Part shown: positions 25,929 through 34,310 of the stretch, in pieces
Layout of the letters: each line of letters starts with the position of its first letter
Position numbering within the stretch: position 1 is the stretch's first letter
Notes under the pieces: generated by a model
Database searches by the model: none
What the model saw: only the letters and a program-made list of their open reading frames with translations
Told to the model about the DNA's origin: nothing
NCBI RefSeq assembly: GCF_900168005.1
Contig: NZ_FUYP01000008.1
Coordinates: 1 to 64,000 of the forward strand
Direction of reading: 5' to 3'
DNA: 64,000 nt
From: Sphingopyxis flava
GTDB taxonomy: Bacteria > Pseudomonadota > Alphaproteobacteria > Sphingomonadales > Sphingomonadaceae
Made by a program: the position numbers and the translations under genes

Positions 25929-28900
25929 CTAGAATTTGACGCTCACCCCTGCCGTGATGCGCCGGTCGGTGAGGCCCTGGAAGCAGAGCAGCGCCTTGTT
26001 GTTCACGCAATATTGGTTCTGATCGCCGCGCAAGAGGTTGATCCCCTCGACCCCGACATTGATGTGGCCGTTGATGTCGTAGTTGATGCTGGCGTTAAGC
26101 TGGCCGCGGGCGCCATTGATCAGCGGCAGGCCGAAGAAGAAGGGGTCGGTCGATACATAGCTGGATCGCCACGTATAGCGCAGCCGCGCGTTGAGCCCGT
26201 ATTTATCGTAGAAGAGCGTCGCGTTATACGCATATTTCGACAGGTTCGCGAGGCTGATCAGGTCCTGCGCGCCGGGGTGTCCGAGCTGGGTAAAGACGGT
26301 GCGCGGGCCGTCCGCCTCGCGATACTCGCGCGCCGAGCCGCCGGTCTTCTGGTAGGTGAAGTTGCCGATGAGCCCGAAGCCCGAGGCGAAGCCCAGCACA
26401 TCCTCCCACGCCGACAAGTCATGCTGAAAGGCGATTTCGATGCCGGTCTGCGTCGTGGTGCCGGGAACATTGAAGGTCGAGCTGCGCGGGACGCAGATGC
26501 CGACACCCTGAACGGGATTGTTGATGTTGCGGTTGGCGATCGGATTGTAGATGCCGCCGCCGGGGCAGGAGGGATCGATCGAGATGTTGAGATTGCCATC
26601 GGCGTCGAGATTGGGAGCCGGGTCCTCCTGCCGCTGCGCGAACAAATTGGTGCGGCTCTTGTGAAAGAGGCCGACGCTGATCAGACTTGATGGCGCGAAA
26701 TAATATTCTCCCGAAAGGTCGAACGACCACACCGCTTCGGGGACGAGGTCCGGATTGCCGACCGCAACCGGCGTGTTGGGGCCAGTGCTGAACGAATAGG
26801 AGGTCGACAGCGTGTCGAAATTCGGGCGGCGGATGTCGCGCGAAATGCCGGCGCGCACGAGGAACGTGTCAGCGGGCTCGAGGACGAGGCTGAGCCGCGG
26901 GAGCAGGAAGCTGTAATGGCTCTTCGCGACGATTTGCCCGGTGACCTCGCCATTGGCGATATTGTTGCCGATCGATGCGAGGCTGGTGCGCAACCACCGG
27001 ACGCCGACATTGCCGCGCAGCGGCATGCCCGCGATGTCGCCTTCCATATTGGCCTGGAAATAGGCAGCGTTCGTTGTTTCCTTGATCTTGAAGAAGCCGG
27101 AAAAGGATTCGGTCGGCGTTTCGAGCGTTGCGACCGGTGGACCCTGGGTGGCCGCGGCATTGCCCGCGGCGATCGCTTCGTTGAGCGCGTCGAGCACGCG
27201 CGCTGGATCGCGGAATGCGAGCCCGCCATCGATGAGGAGAAAGTCGCCGAAATATAGATCGCGTCCGTCGGCCGCGTTGAAATTGCTCGGGCCCGGAATG
27301 AGGATGTCCGAGAATAGATCGCCCGATGGGCGGTTCCACGCATTGGTGGTGTGGGTCAGGCTGACGTTGCGGGAGAATTCATTATTCTCGGCCGACGTCC
27401 GGTTCCAGCGATAGCCGACGTCGACCGAGGTCACGAACGGGTTGAGGTCGCTCGTGTCATAGTGGAAGTCGAGCCGGCCGGCGCGCTCCTGATTGTCGGT
27501 CGTGTTCGCCCCCTGCGCCACCTGCTGCAGCCGGTAATTGGCGGGGTCGAGCAATTGCGCGGTCGTCGGCGCGAAGGGGCTCGAGTGGTCGATGCCGAAT
27601 TGCAGCGTGCCACCCCGCAGATCGAACGCCAGCGGCACGCCATTGTCGAGGCTTCGCCCGATGACGGGCTGGGGGCCGTTCGGGTTGATGAAGTCGAGCG
27701 TGGTCGAGAAGTTCGGGAACCTGGATTTCGACGTCGACAGCGACACCTCGGCGCGCACGCTGAGCTTGTCGCTCGCGTCCCACCGGGTGCCGAAATCGAA
27801 CACGCGGCTCTTTGTCACACGCGCCCCTGTGTCGCTCGACATGCGCATATTGGGATCGATCAAGGTGCCGGTCGAGCCCCCGATGCCGATCGTGCCCGCG
27901 ACCGCAGCTTCGACCGAACCGAGATTGACCGGGCCGTCCGGGCCGTCGAGGCTGCCGAAGTCGACCGTCTCGAACGCGGTGTTGTTCATCGCATCGACGA
28001 CCGAGGGGGTCGCGGTGCCCGAAATCTGGACCCGGTGGCTTTCCTGCGCGCGCCGCTGGTTGTTGAGCGTCGCGTCGAAATAGAGCTTAAGATTGTCGGC
28101 CGGCTTCCACTCGATTGCGGCGGTGCCGTTGTAGGTTTCATATTCGTAATTCTCGAGCCCCTGCTGAAGGAACTGGATGCGCAGGAAAGGAAAGGCCTCC
28201 GCGCTCGGCCCCGATCCCGGGAGAACGACGGCGTCGCGGTCGACGCGCGGCTTGAAGGCGGCGACGTCCTGGCGCGCGTAGCTACCGCTCAGGACAAGGC
28301 CGATCTCGCCGATCCCCGTGTCCCAATTGTTGCCGACGGTGGCGGAGAGCCGCGGCAGGGTGGATTTTGCAAGGTCGCTATTCTCCATCTGCGCGCGCGC
28401 CGCGATCAGCGGCCCCTGCAGGTCGAGCGGGCGGATCGTGCGAAGGTTGATCGTGCCGCCGACCGATCCTTCGATTGTCTGCGCCGCCGGCACCTTGACC
28501 ACCTCGACCGACGCGATCAGCGACGCTGGCAGATCCTCGAAGCTGATCCCCGACCGCCCCGCGCCCGACCCCACGGTCGAGACGCCATTGATCTCGACGC
28601 GGTTGGCATCGGTGCCGCGGATCTGCACCGCATTGCCGACGCCCGCCTGCCGGGTGATCTGGACCCCCGTGACATTTTCGAGCACTTCGGCGAGATTCTG
28701 GTCGGGCAGCTTGCCGATATCCTCAGCCTGGATAACCTCGACCAGATTATTTGCGTCGCGCTTTTCGGCCAGGGCGTTTTGAAGCGAGCTGCGGATGCCG
28801 GTGACGACGATCGCGTCGCCTTCGCTTTCGTCGGCCGCGGCCTCCTGCGCCTTGAGCGGCGCGGCCATCATGACCAGTGCCGTGCTCGCGAGCAGTCCTC

Positions 28901-28949
28901 CAAGCACATGCGAACGCGCTGCGGTTACCCCTGTCCCCACCCGTTTCAT
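25929..28949 (-). CDS. TonB-dependent receptor, large
   Basis: The 1006-residue outer-membrane receptor has a signal peptide ending near PLKAQEA (about 35), a TonB-box-like DAIVVTGIRSS, a plug domain (IGKLPDQNLAEVLENVTGVQITRQAG, VQIRGTDANRVEINGV) and a long barrel closing with VSVKF. The plug wording GKLPDQNLAEVLENVTGVQI is typical of the sphingomonad/Caulobacter receptor class that often takes up sugars or plant compounds rather than siderophores. No transport partner or degradative gene is adjacent. A dyad-symmetric site lies just upstream and may be its operator. Confidence 0.92.
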   Translation of the reverse strand: MKRVGTGVTAARSHVLGGLLASTALVMMAAPLKAQEAAADESEGDAIVVTGIRSSLQNALAEKRDANNLVEVIQAEDIGKLPDQNLAEVLENVTGVQITRQAGVGNAVQIRGTDANRVEINGVSTVGSGAGRSGISFEDLPASLIASVEVVKVPAAQTIEGSVGGTINLRTIRPLDLQGPLIAARAQMENSDLAKSTLPRLSATVGNNWDTGIGEIGLVLSGSYARQDVAAFKPRVDRDAVVLPGSGPSAEAFPFLRIQFLQQGLENYEYETYNGTAAIEWKPADNLKLYFDATLNNQRRAQESHRVQISGTATPSVVDAMNNTAFETVDFGSLDGPDGPVNLGSVEAAVAGTIGIGGSTGTLIDPNMRMSSDTGARVTKSRVFDFGTRWDASDKLSVRAEVSLSTSKSRFPNFSTTLDFINPNGPQPVIGRSLDNGVPLAFDLRGGTLQFGIDHSSPFAPTTAQLLDPANYRLQQVAQGANTTDNQERAGRLDFHYDTSDLNPFVTSVDVGYRWNRTSAENNEFSRNVSLTHTTNAWNRPSGDLFSDILIPGPSNFNAADGRDLYFGDFLLIDGGLAFRDPARVLDALNEAIAAGNAAATQGPPVATLETPTESFSGFFKIKETTNAAYFQANMEGDIAGMPLRGNVGVRWLRTSLASIGNNIANGEVTGQIVAKSHYSFLLPRLSLVLEPADTFLVRAGISRDIRRPNFDTLSTSYSFSTGPNTPVAVGNPDLVPEAVWSFDLSGEYYFAPSSLISVGLFHKSRTNLFAQRQEDPAPNLDADGNLNISIDPSCPGGGIYNPIANRNINNPVQGVGICVPRSSTFNVPGTTTQTGIEIAFQHDLSAWEDVLGFASGFGLIGNFTYQKTGGSAREYREADGPRTVFTQLGHPGAQDLISLANLSKYAYNATLFYDKYGLNARLRYTWRSSYVSTDPFFFGLPLINGARGQLNASINYDINGHINVGVEGINLLRGDQNQYCVNNKALLCFQGLTDRRITAGVSVKF

Positions 28950-28993
28950 CGACTCGCTCCCTCCCAGTTCTGCTTATGGTGGGGGACGCTGAA

Positions 28994-29031
28994 TTGGTCT
29001 GCATTAAATGTCAACCAATGATTCAGACCAA
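28994..29031 (-). promoter_or_regulatory. Candidate operator upstream of the large TonB receptor
   Basis: TTGGTCTG (28994-29001) and CAGACCAA (29024-29031) form a perfect 8-bp inverted repeat 22 bp apart, centred about 65 bp upstream of the receptor start. Weaker matches (ATT/AAT) extend the dyad inwards. This looks like a repressor operator overlapping the promoter; the regulator is unknown and no repressor gene is next to it. Confidence 0.45.
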
Positions 29032-29176
29032 GAACGCAGATAGTCGGCGATAAGTGGTAGGACAAAGCATCATACCAATTTGCGCGCGGGGGGAGCGGGT
29101 AGCCTTCACAAAAATCATCCTTCCCCAGAGCAAGCTCAAAGGGGGAAGGCGCCGGGGAAGGGGAACGAAGGGGCCG

Positions 29177-31690
29177 TCAGAAATCGGGCAGCACCTGCTT
29201 GGCAAAGCCCCAGCCCTTGAGCTCGGCGCTCGCGGCGCGGGTGAGAAGTTCCTCAGCGTCGCCGATGGTCCAGCGGCCCGGGCTTGCGATGTCGGCAAGC
29301 GCATCCCACCCGATCGGGGCGGCGACGGGCGCGCCCTCGCGTGCACGCGCCGAATAGGGCATGATCGCGGTGCTGCCGCGCTGGTTGCGCAGATAATCGA
29401 TGAAGATCTTTCCCTTGCGCTTTGCCTTGCTCATCGTGGCGACATAGCGATCGGGCTCGGCGAGGCTCAGCGCTTCGGCGAAACGCTTCGAGAAGTCCTT
29501 GTGCTTCTCCCAGCTATGCCCGGGCTCGAGCGGCACCACGACGTGGATGCCCTTTCCGCCGGAGAGCATGGCGAAGCTGACAAGACCGATGTCTGCGAGC
29601 TGGCGGCGAAGGTCGGCCGCGGCCTTCTTCACATTGGCAAAGTCGAGCCCCTCGTCGGGGTCGAGGTCAAAGACCATGCGATCGGGTGCCTCGAGCGTGT
29701 CGACATGGCTGTCCCAGCCATGAAACTCGATCGTTCCCATCTGGACGCAGGCGAGGATACCTTCTGCATCCTCGACGTAAAGATAATCCTCGTGCCCGCC
29801 ATCCTTCTCGCGGATCGGAACATGATGGACATGGTCGCCGAAGCTTCCCGCGTCATGCTTCTGGAAGAAGCATTTTTTTGCCCGTCCCTGCGGACAGCGC
29901 ACGAGACTGACGGGGCGCCGTGCCATGTGCGGCAGCATGACGGGCGCGACGGCTGCATAATAGTCGGCGAGATCTCCCTTTGTCGCCTTGGCCTCGGGAA
30001 AGATCACACGCTCGCGGTTGCTGATCACGATTTCGCTTTCGGGCGCGGGAGCTGCCTGCGGTGTCTCGGGGGTCACGTCCTTTGCCTCCTTGTCGTGGCG
30101 CAAGCCCAGAAAACTTGCGTGGCGCACCGAACCGCTTGCGGTGAATTCGGCAAAGGCGATTTCGGCGACGAGGTCGGGCTTCAGCCATCGAACATGGCGC
30201 GCTGCAGCCTTGTCAACGGCGAGCGGCGCGCTCTTGCGTTCGCGCCGTGCAAACTGCTTCGCAAGCTCGGCCATGGCCTTGGTGTCGAAGCCCGTGCCGA
30301 CATTGCCCTTGTAGACAAGTTCGTCACCCTCACGCTGCGCGAGCAGCAGCGAGGAGAAGGGGCGCTGCTTCGTCGACGAGGGCTTCCAGCCTACGATGAT
30401 GAATTCCTGCCGCCTGGTGCATTTCACCTTGACCCAGTTTTTCGTGCGGCGGCCGGAATAGGCAGCGTCTGCGCGCTTTGAGATAATGCCTTCCTGTCCT
30501 GCCCGGCACATCGCGCGGTAGAGGGTTTCGCCTGCCCCGATCATATGGTCCGCGACCGCGATCGGGGGGCTCGCATCGCGCAGCAGCGCCTCAAGCCGTT
30601 CCTTGCGTTCCAGATTGCCAAGGTTCGCAAGCGACCTTCCGCCTTCTTCGAGCAGATCGAATGCGAAGAAGCGAAGCTCCGTCTGCTCGTCCTGCGCGCC
30701 GTGACCACGCTTCAGCACGGCCTGAAGCGACGAGAAGTCGGGGTTGCCATCCTTGCCATAGGCGACGATCTCGCCGTCGATCAGGCACGGCGGCAGGTCG
30801 AGCGCGGCAAGATGGCGCACGAGGGGCGCGAATTTGTCGGTCCAGTCGAGCCCGTTTCGCGTGTAGACGTGCACTTCGCGGCCCGCCGCTGCGATCTCGG
30901 CTCTATAGCCATCGAATTTGATCTCGTGCATCCAGCCGTTTCCCGCCGGCACCGCATCGACCAGCGTTGCAAGCTGCAGCGGACGAAATTTGGGGGGCTT
31001 GGCGGGCCTTGCTTTCGCCTTTGGCCGAGCGACCTTTTTGTTATGCGCCGCGGCCGCCTTCATCTTCTTCGCAAAGGCCGCGCCTTTGGCCCCCTCAAGC
31101 GATTGTTCGCCGCCCTCGTCGCTTGCGATCTCGGCCATCGTGCGTCCCGTGAGCACGCTGGTAAGGTGGCGGCCGGTCAGATCGTCGCTTCCGCCGGCTT
31201 CGGCATCCTTAACCTTGCGCAGGAGCCAATTCTCACGCTTCTCGCCAGGGCGCGGTTTCATGCGGACGAGCAGCCACTCGCCCTTCATTCGCTCCCCGTC
31301 GAGGACGAAGTGCAGGTGGCCCTTTTCGATGTCTTTCGCGCTCTTCCCCTCGACCGGCGCCCAGCTACCACTATCCCACAGCATCACCGTGCCGCCGCCA
31401 TATTCGCCCTTCGGAATCACGCCCTCGAATTGGGCATAAGCCATCGGATGATCCTCGGTACGCACGGCAAGGCGCTTGTCGTCAGGGTTGGCGCTCGGCC
31501 CCCTCGTTACCGCCCAGCTCTTGAGCACGCCGTCGGCTTCGAGGCGAAAGTCATAGTGGAGGCGCGTGGCATCATGCTTCTGGACGATGAAGCGGTGGCC
31601 GGCACCTTTTTCGACCTTGCCCGCAGGTTCGGGGGTGAGCGCGAAATCGCGCTTGGCGTTGTAAGAGGCGAGGGGGTCTGCGCGTGCCAT
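29177..31690 (-). CDS. ligD: ATP-dependent DNA ligase LigD (NHEJ)
   Basis: The 837-residue protein has three domains in order: 3'-phosphoesterase (about 35-150, HDATRLHYDFRLE ... PKGEYGGGTVMLWDSG), ATP-dependent ligase (about 240-530, adenylated Lys in EIKFDGYRAE near 260, then LIDGEIVAY), and primase-polymerase (about 560-830, MVFDLDPDEGLDF, LSGGKGIHVVVPL, RNQRGSTAIMPYSARAREGAPVAAPI). This phosphoesterase-ligase-polymerase order is that of the Pseudomonas and rhizobial enzymes. It repairs double-strand breaks with Ku. The start lies one base after the ku stop, so the genes are co-expressed. Confidence 0.95.
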   Translation of the reverse strand: MARADPLASYNAKRDFALTPEPAGKVEKGAGHRFIVQKHDATRLHYDFRLEADGVLKSWAVTRGPSANPDDKRLAVRTEDHPMAYAQFEGVIPKGEYGGGTVMLWDSGSWAPVEGKSAKDIEKGHLHFVLDGERMKGEWLLVRMKPRPGEKRENWLLRKVKDAEAGGSDDLTGRHLTSVLTGRTMAEIASDEGGEQSLEGAKGAAFAKKMKAAAAHNKKVARPKAKARPAKPPKFRPLQLATLVDAVPAGNGWMHEIKFDGYRAEIAAAGREVHVYTRNGLDWTDKFAPLVRHLAALDLPPCLIDGEIVAYGKDGNPDFSSLQAVLKRGHGAQDEQTELRFFAFDLLEEGGRSLANLGNLERKERLEALLRDASPPIAVADHMIGAGETLYRAMCRAGQEGIISKRADAAYSGRRTKNWVKVKCTRRQEFIIVGWKPSSTKQRPFSSLLLAQREGDELVYKGNVGTGFDTKAMAELAKQFARRERKSAPLAVDKAAARHVRWLKPDLVAEIAFAEFTASGSVRHASFLGLRHDKEAKDVTPETPQAAPAPESEIVISNRERVIFPEAKATKGDLADYYAAVAPVMLPHMARRPVSLVRCPQGRAKKCFFQKHDAGSFGDHVHHVPIREKDGGHEDYLYVEDAEGILACVQMGTIEFHGWDSHVDTLEAPDRMVFDLDPDEGLDFANVKKAAADLRRQLADIGLVSFAMLSGGKGIHVVVPLEPGHSWEKHKDFSKRFAEALSLAEPDRYVATMSKAKRKGKIFIDYLRNQRGSTAIMPYSARAREGAPVAAPIGWDALADIASPGRWTIGDAEELLTRAASAELKGWGFAKQVLPDF

Positions 31691-31691
31691 C

Positions 31692-32567
31692 TTACGCCCG
31701 CTTTTTTGCGGCCGCCTTCTTGGCGGGAGCCTTCTTTGCCGGTTCCTTCCTGGCGGCCTTGTCGGGCGCGCTCTTCCTGCCCTCGACCGACGCCTTGAGG
31801 GCGGCCATCAGATCGATGACATTCGACCCGCGGTCAATCCCCGCCGGTTCCTCGACGTCCTCCAGCACCTTCTTGCCCTTGGCCTTCGCCTTCTTGGCGA
31901 TCACGCGTTTCAGCGCGTCGACATAATGATTGTGATAATCGGACGCATCGAACTTGCCGCTCTTCTTGTCGATCAGGGTTTCGGCAAGGTCGAGCAGGTC
32001 TGCGTCGGGCTTTCCATTGCCGACGTCGCGAAAATAATTGGCAGCCTTGTTCACTTCGTCGGCGTAGCGCAGAACCTCGAGCACCAGTCCGCGCCCGCAG
32101 GGACGCAGGCCAACAAGCTGTTCCTGCCCGCGCACCGAGAGCTGGCCGAGCCCCACCTTCTTCGTGCGCCGCAGCGCCTCGCGAAGGACGATATAGGCTT
32201 CCTCGGCCAGCTCATCGGCGGGCACCACATAATAGGGTTTTGCATAATAGAGGATGTCGATGTCGCTCGCGTCGACGAATTGGACGAGTTCGAGAGTGCG
32301 CTTGCTCTCGAGCTTGACCGCCTCGATCTCCTCATCTTCAAGAAGGACATAATTTCCCTTCGAGGTCTCATAGCCCTTGATGATGTCGTCGGTGTCGATC
32401 GCGCCAATTCCGGGCACGATTTTCTCATAGCGGATCGGCTTGCCGCTCGGCTCGTGAATCTGGCGGAAGCTGATGCCCGCGCCCGATTTGGTCGCGGGAT
32501 AGATTTCGACGGGGATCGACACCAGCGCGAGCCGGATTTGCCCCTTCCAGTAGGCGCGTGCGGCCAT
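31692..32567 (-). CDS. ku: Non-homologous end-joining protein Ku
   Basis: The 291-residue protein begins MAARAYWKGQIRLALVSIPVEIYPAT, the standard bacterial Ku opening, and includes GKPIRYEKIVPG and ADELAEEAYIVLREALRRTKKVGLGQL. It ends in a Lys/Ala-rich tail (about 270-291) of the kind that binds DNA or recruits LigD. Ku dimers encircle broken DNA ends. The ATG at 32567 is preceded by GAAAGGA; the frame is open for 93 further codons upstream but with no family-like sequence. It is followed at once by ligD. Confidence 0.95.
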   Translation of the reverse strand: MAARAYWKGQIRLALVSIPVEIYPATKSGAGISFRQIHEPSGKPIRYEKIVPGIGAIDTDDIIKGYETSKGNYVLLEDEEIEAVKLESKRTLELVQFVDASDIDILYYAKPYYVVPADELAEEAYIVLREALRRTKKVGLGQLSVRGQEQLVGLRPCGRGLVLEVLRYADEVNKAANYFRDVGNGKPDADLLDLAETLIDKKSGKFDASDYHNHYVDALKRVIAKKAKAKGKKVLEDVEEPAGIDRGSNVIDLMAALKASVEGRKSAPDKAARKEPAKKAPAKKAAAKKRA

Positions 32568-32655
32568 CGAGAGTCCTTTCGCTGCTTGCATCTCAAATGA
32601 TCGGCGCGCCAGCAGGTTCCGATGCCATGCGCTGCGCCGACTTAACGCTCTTTTC

Positions 32656-33147
32656 ATGCAGCTGCGCGAAGATGCGGACCTTCGCATCGCGGGAAAATTT
32701 ATGTCGTTCGTCCACGAACTGCGCCGATTGCGCGCTGAGCATGCCGATATCTTGCGGCTCGCGCGCGCCCTCCTCGGCTTGCTCGGTGCACCCACCGCGC
32801 CGCCATCGGCCGTGATCGAGCCGATCCGCGAACAGCTGCGCGGCACCTTGCGGCGGCATCTGAAATGCGAAGACTGGGCCCTCTATCCGCGGCTACGGGC
32901 GACCGGCGAGGCGGCAGCGGCCGATCTTGCACGCGAATTTGCAGGCACAATGGGCCATGTCGCGGATGATTGTGACGATTATGAACGGCGCTGGCCGCCT
33001 CCTCGGGTCGCGGCGCAGTGGGACCAGTTTTGCGTAGAAAGCACCGCGATATTGGGAGCGATCACCGCGCGCATCGAACGCGAGGATCGCGAACTGTATC
33101 CTGTGCTCGACCAGCTCGCCGGCGCTGCGCTTCCAGCTTCGCGATGA
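32656..33147 (+). CDS. Hemerythrin HHE-domain protein
   Basis: The 163-residue helical protein has His/Glu spacing of a hemerythrin-like bundle: FVHELRRLRAEHADILRLA, RRHLKCEDWALYPRLR, FAGTMGHVADDCDDYERRW and REDRELYPVLD. Such domains bind a di-iron centre and sense or carry O2, NO or iron. The gene diverges from ku with about 90 bp between starts. The ATG at 32656 was kept; an internal ATG at 32701 is an alternative. Confidence 0.78.
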   Translation: MQLREDADLRIAGKFMSFVHELRRLRAEHADILRLARALLGLLGAPTAPPSAVIEPIREQLRGTLRRHLKCEDWALYPRLRATGEAAAADLAREFAGTMGHVADDCDDYERRWPPPRVAAQWDQFCVESTAILGAITARIEREDRELYPVLDQLAGAALPASR

Positions 33148-33245
33148 AGAAGCCGTCGCGTGCGCTTCCCGGCGCGGCGCACGGCCCTCTTGATTTGCAC
33201 TTGCCGCTCGCCTAGCCGCGCCGGGCAAGCCGGAGATTTTTTGAG

Positions 33246-33509
33246 ATGACCGATACCCCGCCCGACCGCCTGTCGACCAATCCCAGGTCGCCCCATTTCG
33301 ACATGGAGGTGCTCCAGCGCGGCATCGGCATCCGATTCAAGGGCAAGGAACGCACCGACGTCGAGGAATATTCGATCTCGGAAGGATGGATCCGCGTCGC
33401 TGCTGGCAAGTCGAAGGATCGCTTTGGTCAGCCGATGACGATCAAGCTTTCGGGCGAGGTCGAGGCCTGGTTCGAGGACGGGGCTGCGGAAAAGGGCGAC
33501 GAAGGCTGA
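33246..33509 (+). CDS. DUF3297 family protein
   Basis: The 87-residue protein matches the DUF3297 family closely: PPDRLSTNPRSPHFDMEVLQRGIGIRFKGKERTDVEEYSISEGWIRV, then AGKSKDRFGQPMTIKL. The family is small, cytosolic and widespread in proteobacteria; database entries sometimes call it glutathione peroxidase without good reason. The function is unknown. A GGAG-like site precedes the ATG. Confidence 0.88.
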   Translation: MTDTPPDRLSTNPRSPHFDMEVLQRGIGIRFKGKERTDVEEYSISEGWIRVAAGKSKDRFGQPMTIKLSGEVEAWFEDGAAEKGDEG

Positions 33510-33557
33510 CGCGCTCCCCGTTGCAGGCGGTCGCTTGCAACGCGTCGACTTACGGCA

Positions 33558-34133
33558 TCAGTTGCTGAGCGAGGCTGCGACCAGGTCGAGCCCGTTGCCA
33601 GGTTTCCAGTCATTCTTCGCCCACACCGGAGCGTTGAAACTGCCCGGTGCACCCGAAGGGCCGTTGGGATAGATAAAACCCTGTACCGGGTTGGCGCGCA
33701 GGCCAAGGTCTCCGATCGGCGCGTACCAGACGCGTACCATGCTCCAGTCGCCCGCATCGCTGACGTCGACGACGCGGACATTGCGCTCGATCTGGCCGCG
33801 CCGGCCGTTGATCGGCGACCAGTTTGCATGGCTGATGAGGATTTCGCGGTCGTTCAAAATCGTCTCGACCACCGCGACATGCCCCATGGGCATGCTGCGC
33901 GTGCCGGCGAATGCCATGACGGCGCCCTTGCGGGGTTCCTGGCCGCGATCATAATCGCCCGCAGCTTGCGCCCACCAAGTCTTCGCATTGCCGCGAATCT
34001 CGACGCCCGATTCGGCGCGGGCGAAGGCAACGCACTGAAGATATTCGCGAGCCGCGCTCGGAACGCTCGTCATCAGACCGGTGAGCAACATCACCGATGC
34101 AGCGGCGGCACCGAAAAAGCGGCGAACGATCAT
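33558..34133 (-). CDS. Exported CHAP-domain protein (putative peptidoglycan amidase)
   Basis: The 191-residue protein has a signal peptide (1-28, SVMLLTGLMTSVPSAA) and a CHAP domain with the catalytic cysteine in LQCVAFARAESG (about 34) and histidine in MGHVAVVE (about 85). NWSPINGRRGQIERNVRVVDVSDAGDWSMVRVWY completes the fold. CHAP enzymes cut amide bonds in peptidoglycan or glutathionylspermidine. Export and lack of any phage context favour a cell-wall role. Confidence 0.85.
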   Translation of the reverse strand: MIVRRFFGAAAASVMLLTGLMTSVPSAAREYLQCVAFARAESGVEIRGNAKTWWAQAAGDYDRGQEPRKGAVMAFAGTRSMPMGHVAVVETILNDREILISHANWSPINGRRGQIERNVRVVDVSDAGDWSMVRVWYAPIGDLGLRANPVQGFIYPNGPSGAPGSFNAPVWAKNDWKPGNGLDLVAASLSN

Positions 34134-34310
34134 GAGATGCGACCCCCCATTGGCTTGTCATCAAGCGTTGAGGCTGATGTGCGCGAAGCGGCCGGACGGG
34201 ACCAGCATCCAGCGATGAAATGCGATATTGCTGCGGCAAGCTGCGGAACCTTTTGGTAAGGATTTCCGCTCGTCGCGCGGGCCCCGCGGCTCGTCGCTCC
34301 CTTTGCGCCT

